A stretch of 64,000 nucleotides of DNA from Oscillospiraceae bacterium (GCA_017887325.1 JAGHIE010000007.1:57476-121475); one strand, 5' to 3'. Positions 44,639-53,504 are shown, numbered from the stretch's first letter. Program-made: numbers and translations. Notes: a model not told the origin generated them from the letters alone.

Positions 44639-45304
44639 TCAACCTTTCTTTGATAATTTGTTTACATTTGAATTATGTTTATTTATTAAGGATTTGTCAG
44701 TAACTTTATATTTAAGTAAAGTATTATAAACTTGTTCAACATTAAACTTTGATTGTTTTTTGAAAAATGGCTTTTTAAAATAAGATTTTATTAAATCTGA
44801 AGTAATTATTGGTAAACCTTTAGGAATATTTAATTCAATATTATTTCCTGCAAAAACAATTAAAGAGTGGATATCAACGTTATAAATATTTTCTTTTTTA
44901 AGAATGTGTTGGATACAACTTATATGTGTTTTATTTTGCATCAATGGATTATATAGAGTATATTTTTTCTCTCCTATAATGTGTGTCCAATTTTTTTCAT
45001 ATTCATTTCCATAAACTTCGCCATTTAAACCTTTTGTTTCAACAACAAGAACACCAAAATCACCTATAACTATATGGTCAATTTCTGTTGTGCCTTCGTA
45101 TAAAGGTAAATAGATGTTGTTTAAAAGTTTATATTTTTTTCTTTTACAAATTTTACTAAGAATATGTTTTACTGATTTTTCGCAATTATTTCCAATTTTT
45201 TTAGACTTAGCATTTTTATATGCCTTTACAGAAAAATAAACAACTACAAAAGCAAGTATAATAATAAAAATAATTAAAGTAAAAATTGTTGTACCATTAA
45301 ACAT
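44639..45304 (-). CDS. Membrane-anchored NERD-domain protein
   Basis: 221 residues: an N-terminal helix (about 8-28) and a basic stretch, then a NERD (nuclease-related) domain of the PD-(D/E)xK type. Putative active-site residues: Glu in IGNNCEKSVKHIL, Asp in TEIDHIVIGDFG and Glu-Thr-Lys in VLVVETKGLNGEVYG. The rest (about 130-221) is a Lys-rich tail. Such proteins are associated with DNA handling or defence, but activity is rarely shown. The ATG at 45304 has GGGAG 9 nt upstream. It is followed 4 nt later by the 39-residue membrane protein. Confidence 0.85.
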   Translation of the reverse strand: MFNGTTIFTLIIFIIILAFVVVYFSVKAYKNAKSKKIGNNCEKSVKHILSKICKRKKYKLLNNIYLPLYEGTTEIDHIVIGDFGVLVVETKGLNGEVYGNEYEKNWTHIIGEKKYTLYNPLMQNKTHISCIQHILKKENIYNVDIHSLIVFAGNNIELNIPKGLPIITSDLIKSYFKKPFFKKQSKFNVEQVYNTLLKYKVTDKSLINKHNSNVNKLSKKG

Positions 45305-45418
45305 AATAAAAACTCCCAAATAAATATTATAATAATGATTATATCATAAATGAATAATTTTGCAAATTATAGTAATAATAGTTAATGAAAAGTTTTCAAA
45401 TGTAGGAGGTGAGATAAT

Positions 45419-45619
45419 ATGCTAGACAAGATAGCTTTAATTCTATGTATAATTGGCGGATTAAATTGGGGACTAATAGGTTTATTCCAATTTGATTTAG
45501 TTGCATGGCTATTTGGTGGACAAGGCGAAATCTTATCAAGAATAGTATACTCACTAGTAGGTGTATCTGCTGTGTGGTGTATATCATTACTTTTCAGGAG
45601 AAATGCAATAGACAATTAA
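45419..45619 (+). CDS. DUF378 small membrane protein
   Basis: 66 residues with two membrane helices (about 4-24 and 38-58). The conserved pattern LxxIGGLNWGLIGLFxFDLVAWLFG is characteristic of DUF378. Function unknown. Strong AGGAGGTG before the ATG and terminator directly after the stop. Single gene. Confidence 0.9.
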   Translation: MLDKIALILCIIGGLNWGLIGLFQFDLVAWLFGGQGEILSRIVYSLVGVSAVWCISLLFRRNAIDN

Positions 45620-45621
45620 AA

Positions 45622-45656
45622 AAAGCCAACTAAAGTAAAATACTTTAGTTGGCTTT
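45622..45656. terminator. Bidirectional terminator, DUF378 gene and ackA
   Basis: A 16-bp perfect stem (45622-45637 with 45641-45656) between two convergent genes. Confidence 0.92.
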
Positions 45657-45663
45657 AATTTAA

Positions 45664-46863
45664 CTATTTAGAAATAATGTTTTTTGTATCTCTTGCAATT
45701 AATAATTCTTCGTTTGTTGGAACAATCCAAACTTGAACTTTAGAATCATCTGCAGAAATTCTACCTTCTTTATGATTTAAGTCTTCGTTTAATACTTGAT
45801 TTATATGAATTCCTAAGAATTCTAAGTTTTCACAAACTTCTCTTCTTAAATCAAATGAGTTTTCACCGATACCACCTGTAAATACAACAGCATCAAGTCC
45901 ACCCATAGCAGCAGCATAAGAACCAATGTATTTTTTAATTTGGTAACGGAAAATATCAATAGCGATTTGACATCTGTCATCACCTTGACTAGCAGCAGCA
46001 ACTAAGTCACGAGAGTCACTAGTTTTACCAGATACACCTAAGAAACCAGATTCTTTGTTTAATAGTGTATTCATTTCATCAGGAGTTAAACCTTCGTGTT
46101 TCATTAAGTAAAGAACAACAGAAGGGTCGATAGCACCTGAACGAGTACCCATTTGTAAACCATCTAATGGAGTGAATCCCATACTTGTGTCGATACATTT
46201 ACCGTTTTTAACAGCTGCAACAGAAGAACCATTACCTAAGTGGCAAGTAACGATTTTTTTACCAGACATATCCCAACCTGTTAATTCAGCAAGTCTGCCT
46301 GTAACAAATCTGTGAGATGTACCATGGAAACCATATTTACGAATTTGATATTTTTCATAGTATTCGTATGGTAAAGCATACATATATGCTTTAGGTGGCA
46401 TTGTTTGGTGGAAAGCTGTATCAAAAACAACAACTTCTGGTGTTTCTTTACCAAAAACTTCTTGACAAGCTCTAATAGCTAAAACGTGTGCTGGGTTGTG
46501 TAAAGGAGCAAGGTCAGAAATTTTTTCAATTGTTTTGATAACATCTTCAGTAACTAAAACAGAAGATGAGAAATATTTACCACCTTGTACAACACGGTGA
46601 CCAATAGCACTAATTTCGCTTAAATCGTTAACTACTTTATTTTCACCAGTAGTTAAAAGTTCAACTAATTTTTTGAATGCTTCTGTGTGAGTTGGGAAGT
46701 TAGCTTCTTCTTCAATAGTAACGCCATCTGTGATTCTATGTGTGATAAAACCACCGATACCAATTCTTTCGCAGTTACCTTTAGCAATAACATTTTCAGT
46801 TGTCATATCAATAAGTTGATATTTTAAAGATGAACTTCCGGCATTTATAACAAGAATTTTCAT
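45664..46863 (-). CDS. ackA: Acetate kinase
   Basis: Interconverts acetate plus ATP and acetyl phosphate plus ADP; in a fermenter it makes ATP from acetyl phosphate. The 399 residues have the ASKHA features VINAGSSSLKYQ, GHRVVQGG, VVFDTAFHQTMP, KYGFHGTSHRFV and CHLGNGSSVAAVKNGK. Codon use is noticeably tidier than neighbouring genes, consistent with high expression. AGGAGG 9 nt before the ATG. There is no pta next to it. It is divergent from tmcAL. Confidence 0.97.
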   Translation of the reverse strand: MKILVINAGSSSLKYQLIDMTTENVIAKGNCERIGIGGFITHRITDGVTIEEEANFPTHTEAFKKLVELLTTGENKVVNDLSEISAIGHRVVQGGKYFSSSVLVTEDVIKTIEKISDLAPLHNPAHVLAIRACQEVFGKETPEVVVFDTAFHQTMPPKAYMYALPYEYYEKYQIRKYGFHGTSHRFVTGRLAELTGWDMSGKKIVTCHLGNGSSVAAVKNGKCIDTSMGFTPLDGLQMGTRSGAIDPSVVLYLMKHEGLTPDEMNTLLNKESGFLGVSGKTSDSRDLVAAASQGDDRCQIAIDIFRYQIKKYIGSYAAAMGGLDAVVFTGGIGENSFDLRREVCENLEFLGIHINQVLNEDLNHKEGRISADDSKVQVWIVPTNEELLIARDTKNIISK

Positions 46864-46899
46864 TTTTAAATCGTCCTCCTAATGGATAAGTGTTATCTT

Positions 46900-46923
46900 G
46901 ACATTACATGTCTTCATATTATA
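46900..46923 (-). promoter_or_regulatory. ackA -10 box and a 13-bp palindrome near the start site
   Basis: On the minus strand TATAAT at 46923-46918; just downstream, GACATTACATGTC (46900-46912) is symmetrical around TAC. It would cover the transcription start, so it could be an operator. The -35 region is poor. Confidence 0.4.
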
Positions 46924-46989
46924 TAGTAATACATAAAAAAAGAAAAAACAAGGGGTTTACTAAAATTTTGGTATAAGGGGAGTGAAAAA

Positions 46990-48177
46990 GTGCAAATATG
47001 TGGTATAGTATCTGAATATAACCCATTTCATAATGGTCATTTATATCAAATAGAAAAGACAAGAGAAAATGGAGCAACACACATAGTGAGTGTTATGAGT
47101 GGAAATTTTGTACAGCGTGGAGATGTAGCTTGCTTTTCTAAATTTGCAAGAGCAAAAGCAGCAGTATGTAATGGTGTAGATTTAGTAATAGAAATTCCCA
47201 CACCTATGGCTATGGCACCTGCAAGAAATTTTGCTTTGGGAGCTGTTAGTATTTTAAAAAATATTGGGGCTAATATGATAAGTTTTGGTAGTGAGTGTGG
47301 AGATGTAGATAAGTTAAGACAAACAGCTAAAAGTATTTTATTGGCAGAAAATTCTAGTGATTTCAAAGATTATTTAAAACAGGGAAAATCACATATAGTA
47401 GCAAGACAAGAAGTTGTTGCTAAAAATTTCTCACAAGAATACTCAGACATATTATCAACACCGAATAATCTTTTGGGGATAGAATATCTAATGGCTATGA
47501 ACGAACTTAATTTTGATATGAATGTATTTTCTATCACAAGACAGGGAGTTTTGCATGATAGTAAAGACACATATGATAATATAGCTTCAGCTTCTCAGAT
47601 TAGACAAATGGTTATAGAAAATGGAATTGATAGTATAAAAAAATTTGTTCCAGAAAGTGCGTTTGAAATATATAAGGAAGAAGTATTGAATATGAGAGCT
47701 CCTTGTGTAATAGATAAACTTAATGATATATTGTTATATAAACTTTTGATAACTAAAAATGAAGATATCGAAAAACTATTTGATATTACAGAGGGACTTG
47801 AAAATAGAATAATTAAAGCTGTTAAAGAATGTGATAGTTTTGATGAAATAGTTGATTATGTTTCGACTAAAAGATATACAAAGTCTAGAATAAGAAGAAT
47901 TTTATTAAACATAATATTAGATATAAATGAAGAAATATCTAAAAGTCAAATACCTTATTGTAGAGTATTAGCTTTAAATGAAAAAGGTAGAGAAATTTTA
48001 AAAAACTCTAAAGATAGTTGTGAAATGTTTGTTTCTCCTAAATTTTCTAATATTTACAAACAAAATTTCAAACTTGCTTTTTTAGAAGAAAAAGCGACTA
48101 ATATATATAACTTAACATCGCCTAAAAGACAAAATATGTTAAGTGAATTTAACGCACAAGTTTTTATTAAAAAATAG
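46990..48177 (+). CDS. tmcAL: tRNA(Met) cytidine acetate ligase
   Basis: Forms N4-acetylcytidine at the wobble base of elongator tRNA-Met, using acetate and ATP. The 395 residues have the nucleotidyltransferase-type N-terminus CGIVSEYNPFHNGHLYQI with HxGH, the segment SVMSGNFVQRGDVACFSKFARAKAA and DLVIEIPTPMAMAPARNFALGAV, typical of TmcAL (YlbM). The GTG start has AAGGGGAG upstream. It is divergent from acetate kinase, which shares acetate as a substrate. Function is inferred from the characterised B. subtilis enzyme. Confidence 0.93.
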   Translation: MQICGIVSEYNPFHNGHLYQIEKTRENGATHIVSVMSGNFVQRGDVACFSKFARAKAAVCNGVDLVIEIPTPMAMAPARNFALGAVSILKNIGANMISFGSECGDVDKLRQTAKSILLAENSSDFKDYLKQGKSHIVARQEVVAKNFSQEYSDILSTPNNLLGIEYLMAMNELNFDMNVFSITRQGVLHDSKDTYDNIASASQIRQMVIENGIDSIKKFVPESAFEIYKEEVLNMRAPCVIDKLNDILLYKLLITKNEDIEKLFDITEGLENRIIKAVKECDSFDEIVDYVSTKRYTKSRIRRILLNIILDINEEISKSQIPYCRVLALNEKGREILKNSKDSCEMFVSPKFSNIYKQNFKLAFLEEKATNIYNLTSPKRQNMLSEFNAQVFIKK

Positions 48178-48186
48178 CGAAATCTA

Positions 48187-48215
48187 TTGACGATATCTAT
48201 AAAAAAAAGTATAAT
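48187..48215 (+). promoter_or_regulatory. Promoter of the DUF4358-DHHW operon
   Basis: TTGACG at 48187-48192, 17-nt spacer, TATAAT at 48210-48215. Confidence 0.75.
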
Positions 48216-48256
48216 CTAAAGGTATGAAAAAATAAAATTTTATTGAGGTATTTATT

Positions 48257-48790
48257 ATGAAAAAAAGAATATTTTCAGCATTATGTGCTGTTACTTTATC
48301 ATTAATGGTTTTAGTATCATGTGGTTCTAAAAATGATACTCCAAAGGTTGAATTAGCTGATGTTTGTACAGCAGTAAGAGATGCTTATGGTGAAGACTAT
48401 GTAGGTGTTGAGCAACCAGAAGAAATGATAGAACAAGTTTTAAAAATTGACAAAGATTTATATGATGAAATCTATTTTGAAATGCCAATGATTAGCGTTC
48501 AACCTGACAGATTTGTTGCGGTTAAAGCTAAAGATGGTAAAGGCGAAGAAGTAGAGAAAAAATTAAACGAATATAGAGATAGTTTATTACAAGAAGGTAT
48601 GCAATATCCTATGAATTTACCATTAGCTCAAGCTTCACAAGTGGTAAGATATGGAGATTATGTATTCTTCGTTTTATTAGGTGAAATTCCTATGGATGTT
48701 ATAGACAGTGGCGATGACGCAAAAATGGCAGAATCTGCTGAAGAACAAATTAAAATAGGTTTAGATGCTATTGAAAAAGCTGTTAAATAA
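48257..48790 (+). CDS. DUF4358 lipoprotein (second copy)
   Basis: 177-residue lipoprotein; signal peptide with lipobox LVSC (Cys at about 22). The mature part resembles the DUF4358 protein at 4545 in length and layout (EQVLKIDKDLYDEIYFEMPM, then RFVAVKAKDGKGEEVEKKL, then RYGDYVFFVLLGE), though the two are clearly diverged. It has its own promoter and is followed after 36 nt by the DHHW protein, so it probably assists that protein at the surface. Function not established. Confidence 0.75.
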   Translation: MKKRIFSALCAVTLSLMVLVSCGSKNDTPKVELADVCTAVRDAYGEDYVGVEQPEEMIEQVLKIDKDLYDEIYFEMPMISVQPDRFVAVKAKDGKGEEVEKKLNEYRDSLLQEGMQYPMNLPLAQASQVVRYGDYVFFVLLGEIPMDVIDSGDDAKMAESAEEQIKIGLDAIEKAVK

Positions 48791-48826
48791 TTGATGTTTT
48801 AAATAAATTTTAAGGAGGACGATTTT

Positions 48827-49975
48827 TTGGGAAAGAAAATAAAACAAATAATAATGATTAGTATTTTTATATTAGTTATATTTGGTTTAGCTATAGCTAA
48901 CATGTTAACGCCTAGTAGAGAGTTTTCAGAAACAGAAAATCGCCCTTTACAAGAATTACCAGAATTTTCATTTAAAGACTTATTTGACAACAAGTATACA
49001 GCAAATTTTGAAAAATATACTACAGACCAATTCATCGGCAGAGATAATTGGGTGGAATTAAAAAACGATATAGACTATGCTATTCAAAAGAGAGATAGTA
49101 ATGGTGTGTATTTTGGACAAGATGGCTATTTGTTTGAAAAATTAACTGACAGTAGTTTGAATAAAGAGCAATTAAAAACAAATACAGAAAGAGTTAAAAT
49201 GTTTGTTGATAAATATCAAGAACAATTAGGAAAAGAACATGTAAAAGTTATGATTGCTCCTAATTCTTTTGAAATTATGTCTGATAAATTACCAGCGTTT
49301 GCTCCAAAAGTAGACCAAGAAAAATATTTAAACGAAATGCAAAAATTTATAGGAGATAGTTTTATAAATATAACAGATACATTTAAACAAAATAAAGATA
49401 ATGTTAATTTATATTATAAAACAGACCATCACTGGACAACTGACGGAGCTTTTTTAGCTTATCAAGAGTGGTGTAAAGCTATGGGAATAGAAGCTTTAGA
49501 TAAAACAGAATTTGATGTGAATGTTGTCAGCGATGAGTTCTTTGGAACATATTATTCTAAAGCAAGGTATATGGGAATTCAACCTGATGAAATTAAACAG
49601 TATGTTCCTAAAGGTGATTATGAATATGAAGTAGATTTTGATTTAGGAAAAAAACAAACAGATACTTTATATAATGATAAATATTTGGAAAAGAAAGATA
49701 AGTATTCTTACTTTTTAGATAGCAATCATTCTTTGATAGACATAAAAACAAATGTAGAGAATGACAAAAAACTGTTAATTATAAAAGATTCTTATGCGAA
49801 TTCTTTTACACCTTTTGCAGTAAATCATTTTTCAGAAGTTTATGTTGTTGACCTAAGATATTATAGACAAGGTATGTCAAAACTAATTGAAGAAAAAGGT
49901 ATCACAGATGTTTTGGTTATGTATAATTTTAGTACATTCTCAACAGATACTAATACAGGTGCAATGATTTTATAA
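48827..49975 (+). CDS. DHHW-family membrane protein (AlgX/AlgJ-like SGNH fold)
   Basis: Extracytoplasmic protein with an N-terminal membrane anchor (about 5-24) and a catalytic-like domain, 382 residues. The signature DHHW lies in YKTDHHWTTDGAFLAY (about residue 201), and KDSYANSFTPF near the C-terminus supplies the likely Ser nucleophile region. Such proteins accompany MBOAT acyltransferases in polymer O-acetylation; the MBOAT here is 42 kb away. The start is TTG with AAGGAGG 8 nt upstream. The upstream neighbour is a DUF4358 lipoprotein. Confidence 0.85.
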   Translation: MGKKIKQIIMISIFILVIFGLAIANMLTPSREFSETENRPLQELPEFSFKDLFDNKYTANFEKYTTDQFIGRDNWVELKNDIDYAIQKRDSNGVYFGQDGYLFEKLTDSSLNKEQLKTNTERVKMFVDKYQEQLGKEHVKVMIAPNSFEIMSDKLPAFAPKVDQEKYLNEMQKFIGDSFINITDTFKQNKDNVNLYYKTDHHWTTDGAFLAYQEWCKAMGIEALDKTEFDVNVVSDEFFGTYYSKARYMGIQPDEIKQYVPKGDYEYEVDFDLGKKQTDTLYNDKYLEKKDKYSYFLDSNHSLIDIKTNVENDKKLLIIKDSYANSFTPFAVNHFSEVYVVDLRYYRQGMSKLIEEKGITDVLVMYNFSTFSTDTNTGAMIL

Positions 49976-49980
49976 AAACG

Positions 49981-50016
49981 AATGTGTTACAGCTATTGTA
50001 GTTGTAACACATTTTT
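49981..50016 (+). terminator. Terminator between the DHHW gene and hydF
   Basis: AATGTGTTACA (49981-49991) pairs with TGTAACACATT (50003-50013), followed by TTT. Confidence 0.78.
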
Positions 50017-50035
50017 GGTTTGGAGGGAAAGAATT

Positions 50036-51244
50036 ATGAGCTTAAATAATACACCAATGTCAGAAAGAATTACTATAGGTTTATTTGGTAAAATGAATGC
50101 AGGTAAATCAAGTATAATTAATGCTATAACAAATCAACAAGTATCTATTGTTTCCAATATAAAAGGAACAACAACCGATCCAGTATATAAATCTATGGAA
50201 TTATTACCATTAGGACCTATAACTTTAATTGATACTTCAGGATTAGATGATAATACTGATTTAGGAAGATTGAGAATTGATAAAACTTTAGATATTATAA
50301 GAAAAATTGATATTGCTTTATTAGTTGTTGATGTTAATATAGGAATTACTGAATTTGAAAAGAACTTGATAAAAGAGTTTGAAAATAAGAGCAAAGAATA
50401 TATTATTGTTTATAATAAATGTGATTTATCTAAAACTAAAAATAAAGAAAATGAAAAAGAAATATATGTTAGTGCAAATCAAAATATTAATATAGATAGA
50501 TTGAAAGAGAAAATTGGAGAATGTTTAAAAATTAAAAAAGAAAAATATTTAGTAAATGATTTAGTAGATAAAGGAGACATTGTGGTTTTAGTCACACCAA
50601 TAGATAACTCAGCACCAAAAGGAAGATTAATATTACCACAACAACAAGTTATAAGAGAATTATTAGATAAAGGTTCAATTCCTGTCGTTACAAGAGAAAC
50701 AGAATTAGAATTGGTACTATCTTCATTAAAAGAACAACCAAAGCTAGTTATAACAGATTCTCAAGTGTTTAAACAAGTTGATAAAATAGTGCCTAAAAAA
50801 GTACCTCTGACTTCTTTTTCTATTTTATTTGCAAGATATAAGGGTGAATTAGAAACATTAGTTAAAGGTGTAAAACTTATAGATGAGCTACAAGAAAATG
50901 ATATAATTTTGATTTCTGAAGGATGTACACACCATAGACAATGTGGAGATATAGGAAGTGTAAAAATACCAAAATGGATACAAGAAAGAATAGGTAAAAA
51001 AATAAGATTTGATACAAGTAGCGGTAATGAATTTCCAAAAGATTTAAGCAAATATAAACTAATTATTCATTGTGGTGGGTGTATGTTGAATGCTAATGAA
51101 ATGAAATATAGAATAGATTATGCAATAAATAATCAAAAATATATTATAAATTATGGTATTGCAATCTCATTTTTGCATGGTACACTAGAACGAAGCTTGG
51201 AATTATTTAAAAAAGAATTAGAAAAAAATAACTTGCAAGATTAA
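50036..51244 (+). CDS. hydF: [FeFe]-hydrogenase maturation GTPase HydF
   Basis: Scaffold that receives the 2Fe subcluster and delivers it to [FeFe] hydrogenase. 402 residues: N-terminal GTPase domain with GKMNAGKSS (P-loop), T-T-D and DTSGLDD, NKCD; then a dimerisation part; then the Fe-S domain with CTHHRQCGDIG and HCGGCM, the C-x-H...H-C-x-x-C ligand set of HydF. The ATG at 50036 has GGAGGG 9 nt upstream; the longer ORF starts within the terminator of the previous gene. HydE, HydG and the hydrogenase are not in the window. Its presence predicts H2 metabolism. Confidence 0.95.
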   Translation: MSLNNTPMSERITIGLFGKMNAGKSSIINAITNQQVSIVSNIKGTTTDPVYKSMELLPLGPITLIDTSGLDDNTDLGRLRIDKTLDIIRKIDIALLVVDVNIGITEFEKNLIKEFENKSKEYIIVYNKCDLSKTKNKENEKEIYVSANQNINIDRLKEKIGECLKIKKEKYLVNDLVDKGDIVVLVTPIDNSAPKGRLILPQQQVIRELLDKGSIPVVTRETELELVLSSLKEQPKLVITDSQVFKQVDKIVPKKVPLTSFSILFARYKGELETLVKGVKLIDELQENDIILISEGCTHHRQCGDIGSVKIPKWIQERIGKKIRFDTSSGNEFPKDLSKYKLIIHCGGCMLNANEMKYRIDYAINNQKYIINYGIAISFLHGTLERSLELFKKELEKNNLQD

Positions 51245-51262
51245 TCTTGCAAGTTATTTTTA
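51230..51262. terminator. Bidirectional terminator, hydF and the ABC permease gene
   Basis: A 26-nt perfect palindrome (51230-51255) that includes the hydF stop codon and is followed by a T tract; it lies between convergent genes. Confidence 0.85.
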
Positions 51263-52165
51263 TTATTCTAAATTTAATTTTTTAGAGAGTATGTAGTTTG
51301 TTACAAAATAGAAAGCTACACTTAAAGCAACACTAAAAATGAGTGAGAAAATTAATAGGCTGTTTAAACTATTAAAAGTTGCGTCAATAACAGCTAAATT
51401 ATCAACACGATTAATTGGTGTGTTATCAAATGTATAATCACTTACAGGAGAAAAACTAAAAAATAAATTAGTGTATGGTAAAAAGAAAATAAATGAAATA
51501 ATATTGGATATTATACTAATAATTATATTTAAGCCTAAGAAAGTACCAAAAGAGTATAGTACTTTATGATTATGTCTAGTATGTCCAATAGCAATTGATA
51601 CATATATCATTAATATTAAAAATGGAAAACTGATAAAAGTATCAATTAATGTTAATATGGAAAATATCATTAATGAAGGAACTTTTGAAAATTCATCAAG
51701 TAATTGGCTTATAGCTTCAGGGAATATTAATAGAGCTCCAAAAAATTCTTTACTAATAAAAAGAATAAATAAAGAAATCATAATAACTACTATACTACAA
51801 ACATACCAAATCATTGTTGTTAAAAATTTTGATAAAAGAAGTTTGTGAGATGATACTGGTAATGTAAACATTAAATATCCTTCATCAGACAATAAGTTTT
51901 TATAAAATCGTCTTATAGCTATTACAAAAGTCATTACAATGGTTGTGATTATAATAAATGCATATAAAAATGCTGATACTAGCATCGCTGTATTAACTAT
52001 CATTTGAATAAAAAGATTGTCAGAAGATAAATGTTTTATTTCTTCTAAATTTATAACAGTGGTGGATATTTTACTAAATACAGCAAAGATTATAATACCA
52101 CAATATAAAGGTAAAAACCATCTTGCTGTGGCTTTTAATTCGTATTTCATAAGTTTACCTAACAT
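51263..52165 (-). CDS. ABC transporter permease (ABC-2 type, YtrC/D-like)
   Basis: 300-residue membrane protein with six to seven helices. The N-terminal MLGKLMKYELKATARWFLPLY and the segment RRFYKNLLSDEGYLMFTLPVSSHKLLLSKF are typical of a Firmicute subfamily of ABC-2 permeases. It overlaps the ATPase gene by 7 nt (ATGTTAG), so they are translated together. AGGGAGG precedes the ATG. Substrate unknown; with a YtrA-type regulator, a role in envelope stress is plausible. Last gene of the gntR operon. Confidence 0.85.
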   Translation of the reverse strand: MLGKLMKYELKATARWFLPLYCGIIIFAVFSKISTTVINLEEIKHLSSDNLFIQMIVNTAMLVSAFLYAFIIITTIVMTFVIAIRRFYKNLLSDEGYLMFTLPVSSHKLLLSKFLTTMIWYVCSIVVIMISLFILFISKEFFGALLIFPEAISQLLDEFSKVPSLMIFSILTLIDTFISFPFLILMIYVSIAIGHTRHNHKVLYSFGTFLGLNIIISIISNIISFIFFLPYTNLFFSFSPVSDYTFDNTPINRVDNLAVIDATFNSLNSLLIFSLIFSVALSVAFYFVTNYILSKKLNLE

Positions 52166-52881
52166 TTGAATACCTCCCTAAACAAAGCATCCACAGATTT
52201 TCCTTGTACCTCTCTTACTTCATCAACAGAAGAAGCCATTACTAAAGAACCATTTTGAATAAATATAAAATCATCTAATATTTGTTCTATATCAGAAATT
52301 AAATGAGTACAAATAATAATTGTTGCATTTTCGCTATAATTTGAAATAATAGTTTTTAATATGTAATCTCTAGCAGCAGGGTCAACACCAGCTATAGGTT
52401 CGTCAAGTATATACAAATCAGCGTTTCTACTCATTACTAAAATTAATTGTACTTTTTCTTTTGTTCCTTTTGACATAGTTTTTAACTTGTCTTTAGGATT
52501 TATATTTAGTTTTGAAAGCATAGAATAAGCTCGTTCTTTGCTAAAATCACTATAAAAGTCAGCGAAAAAGTCTATTATATCACAAACTTTCATCCAAGAA
52601 TTTAGATAAGTTCTTTCAGGAAGATAAGAAACCATTTTTTTAGTTTCAGTTCCTACTACTAAACCATTTATTTTTATTTCTCCACTGTTAGGAGTTAATA
52701 GTCCAGTAATAAGTTTTATTAATGTAGTTTTACCACTACCATTTGGTCCAAGTAAACCAATAATACGACCTTTAGCTATTTTTAAATTAGTAAAGTTTAA
52801 AGCAGTAAAAGGACCGTATTTTTTTGTAATGCCTTTACATTCTAGTAAAGTTTGTAAATTTGAGCTAACATTGTTATCCAT
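52159..52881 (-). CDS. ABC transporter ATP-binding protein
   Basis: 240 residues: Walker A GPNGSGKTT, Q-loop SYLPERTYL, signature-position segment TMSKGTKEKVQLIL (MSKG in place of LSGG, as in the YtrB-type group), Walker B LYILDEPIAGVDP and the H-loop CTHL. It powers the permease at 51263 as a homodimer. GGAGA precedes the ATG; the gntR gene ends 5 nt upstream. It is the middle gene of a three-gene exporter operon. Confidence 0.93.
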   Translation of the reverse strand: MDNNVSSNLQTLLECKGITKKYGPFTALNFTNLKIAKGRIIGLLGPNGSGKTTLIKLITGLLTPNSGEIKINGLVVGTETKKMVSYLPERTYLNSWMKVCDIIDFFADFYSDFSKERAYSMLSKLNINPKDKLKTMSKGTKEKVQLILVMSRNADLYILDEPIAGVDPAARDYILKTIISNYSENATIIICTHLISDIEQILDDFIFIQNGSLVMASSVDEVREVQGKSVDALFREVFKC

Positions 52882-52886
52882 ACTTC

Positions 52887-53252
52887 TTAATCTCCTTTTC
52901 TTAAATTATTTAAAAATTCAATAGTGTTTTTTTCGTCATATCCTATTTTTTTCATTTCATTAAAAAAACTAAAACATAATTCTTGTGCCTTTTCCACTTT
53001 TAAGTCATTTATTAAATTAGCATCACTGGTAATAAATTTTCCAGAAGTTCTTTGAGTAATTACCAATCCTTTTCTTTCTAATTCAGCTAAAGCTTTTTGC
53101 ATGGTATTAGGATTTACAGATGCAATGTCTGCAAAATCTCTAACAGAAGGAAGTTTTTCACCTGGTTTATAATTACCCGACAGAATTAAAAATTCAATTT
53201 TATCAATAAGTTGAGAATAAATAGGTCTGTCAGAGCTAAAAGTCCACAACAT
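52887..53252 (-). CDS. GntR-family repressor, YtrA type
   Basis: 121 residues: N-terminal winged helix (PIYSQLIDKIEFLILSGNYKPGEKLPSVRDFADIASVNPNTMQKALAELERKGLV) followed by a short C-terminal helix pair that has no ligand-binding domain, the hallmark of YtrA-type regulators. It precedes its own ATPase and permease genes, the usual arrangement in which the regulator represses the whole operon. The ribosome-binding site AGGTGA lies within a long perfect inverted repeat that probably is the operator. Confidence 0.92.
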   Translation of the reverse strand: MLWTFSSDRPIYSQLIDKIEFLILSGNYKPGEKLPSVRDFADIASVNPNTMQKALAELERKGLVITQRTSGKFITSDANLINDLKVEKAQELCFSFFNEMKKIGYDEKNTIEFLNNLRKGD

Positions 53253-53258
53253 ATTATT

Positions 53259-53320
53259 TCACCTCATAGTATTATTGTATTATTAATGTAATACAATAAT
53301 ACTATGAGGTGATTTGTCAA
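53259..53320 (-). promoter_or_regulatory. gntR operon promoter within a 54-bp inverted repeat
   Basis: A 24-bp arm at 53259-53282 is perfectly complementary to 53289-53312, with a 6-nt centre. On the minus strand, TTGACA (53320-53315) with a 16-nt spacer and TATTGT places the promoter inside the repeat, and the ribosome-binding site of gntR is in its proximal arm. As DNA it suits a dimeric repressor; as RNA it would hide the ribosome-binding site. Confidence 0.75.
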
Positions 53321-53327
53321 TAATTAT

Positions 53328-53504
53328 TTAATTAAATTTATTAGTTAGTTCGTTTATTTCATTTTGTAAATTTTGAAGATATTCAATTTTTTCATTTTGT
53401 CTGTCTATTTGTTGCTGAAATATGTTCGATAATTGAGAACAACTTTTATTGTCATAATTTGAACTAGGATTTATATGATTTCTAAAATTTTTATTGTTTT
53501 TCAT
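53328..53504 (-). CDS. Small coiled-coil protein, unknown
   Basis: 58 residues, polar, no membrane segment. The C-terminal half (about 24-56) has a heptad-like pattern of Leu/Ile with Gln, Glu and Asn, suggesting a coiled coil. GGAGGTG lies 7 nt before the ATG, supporting translation; the ATG three codons upstream overlaps it. It lies just upstream of the gntR operon promoter on the same strand. No function can be suggested. Confidence 0.6.
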   Translation of the reverse strand: MKNNKNFRNHINPSSNYDNKSCSQLSNIFQQQIDRQNEKIEYLQNLQNEINELTNKFN

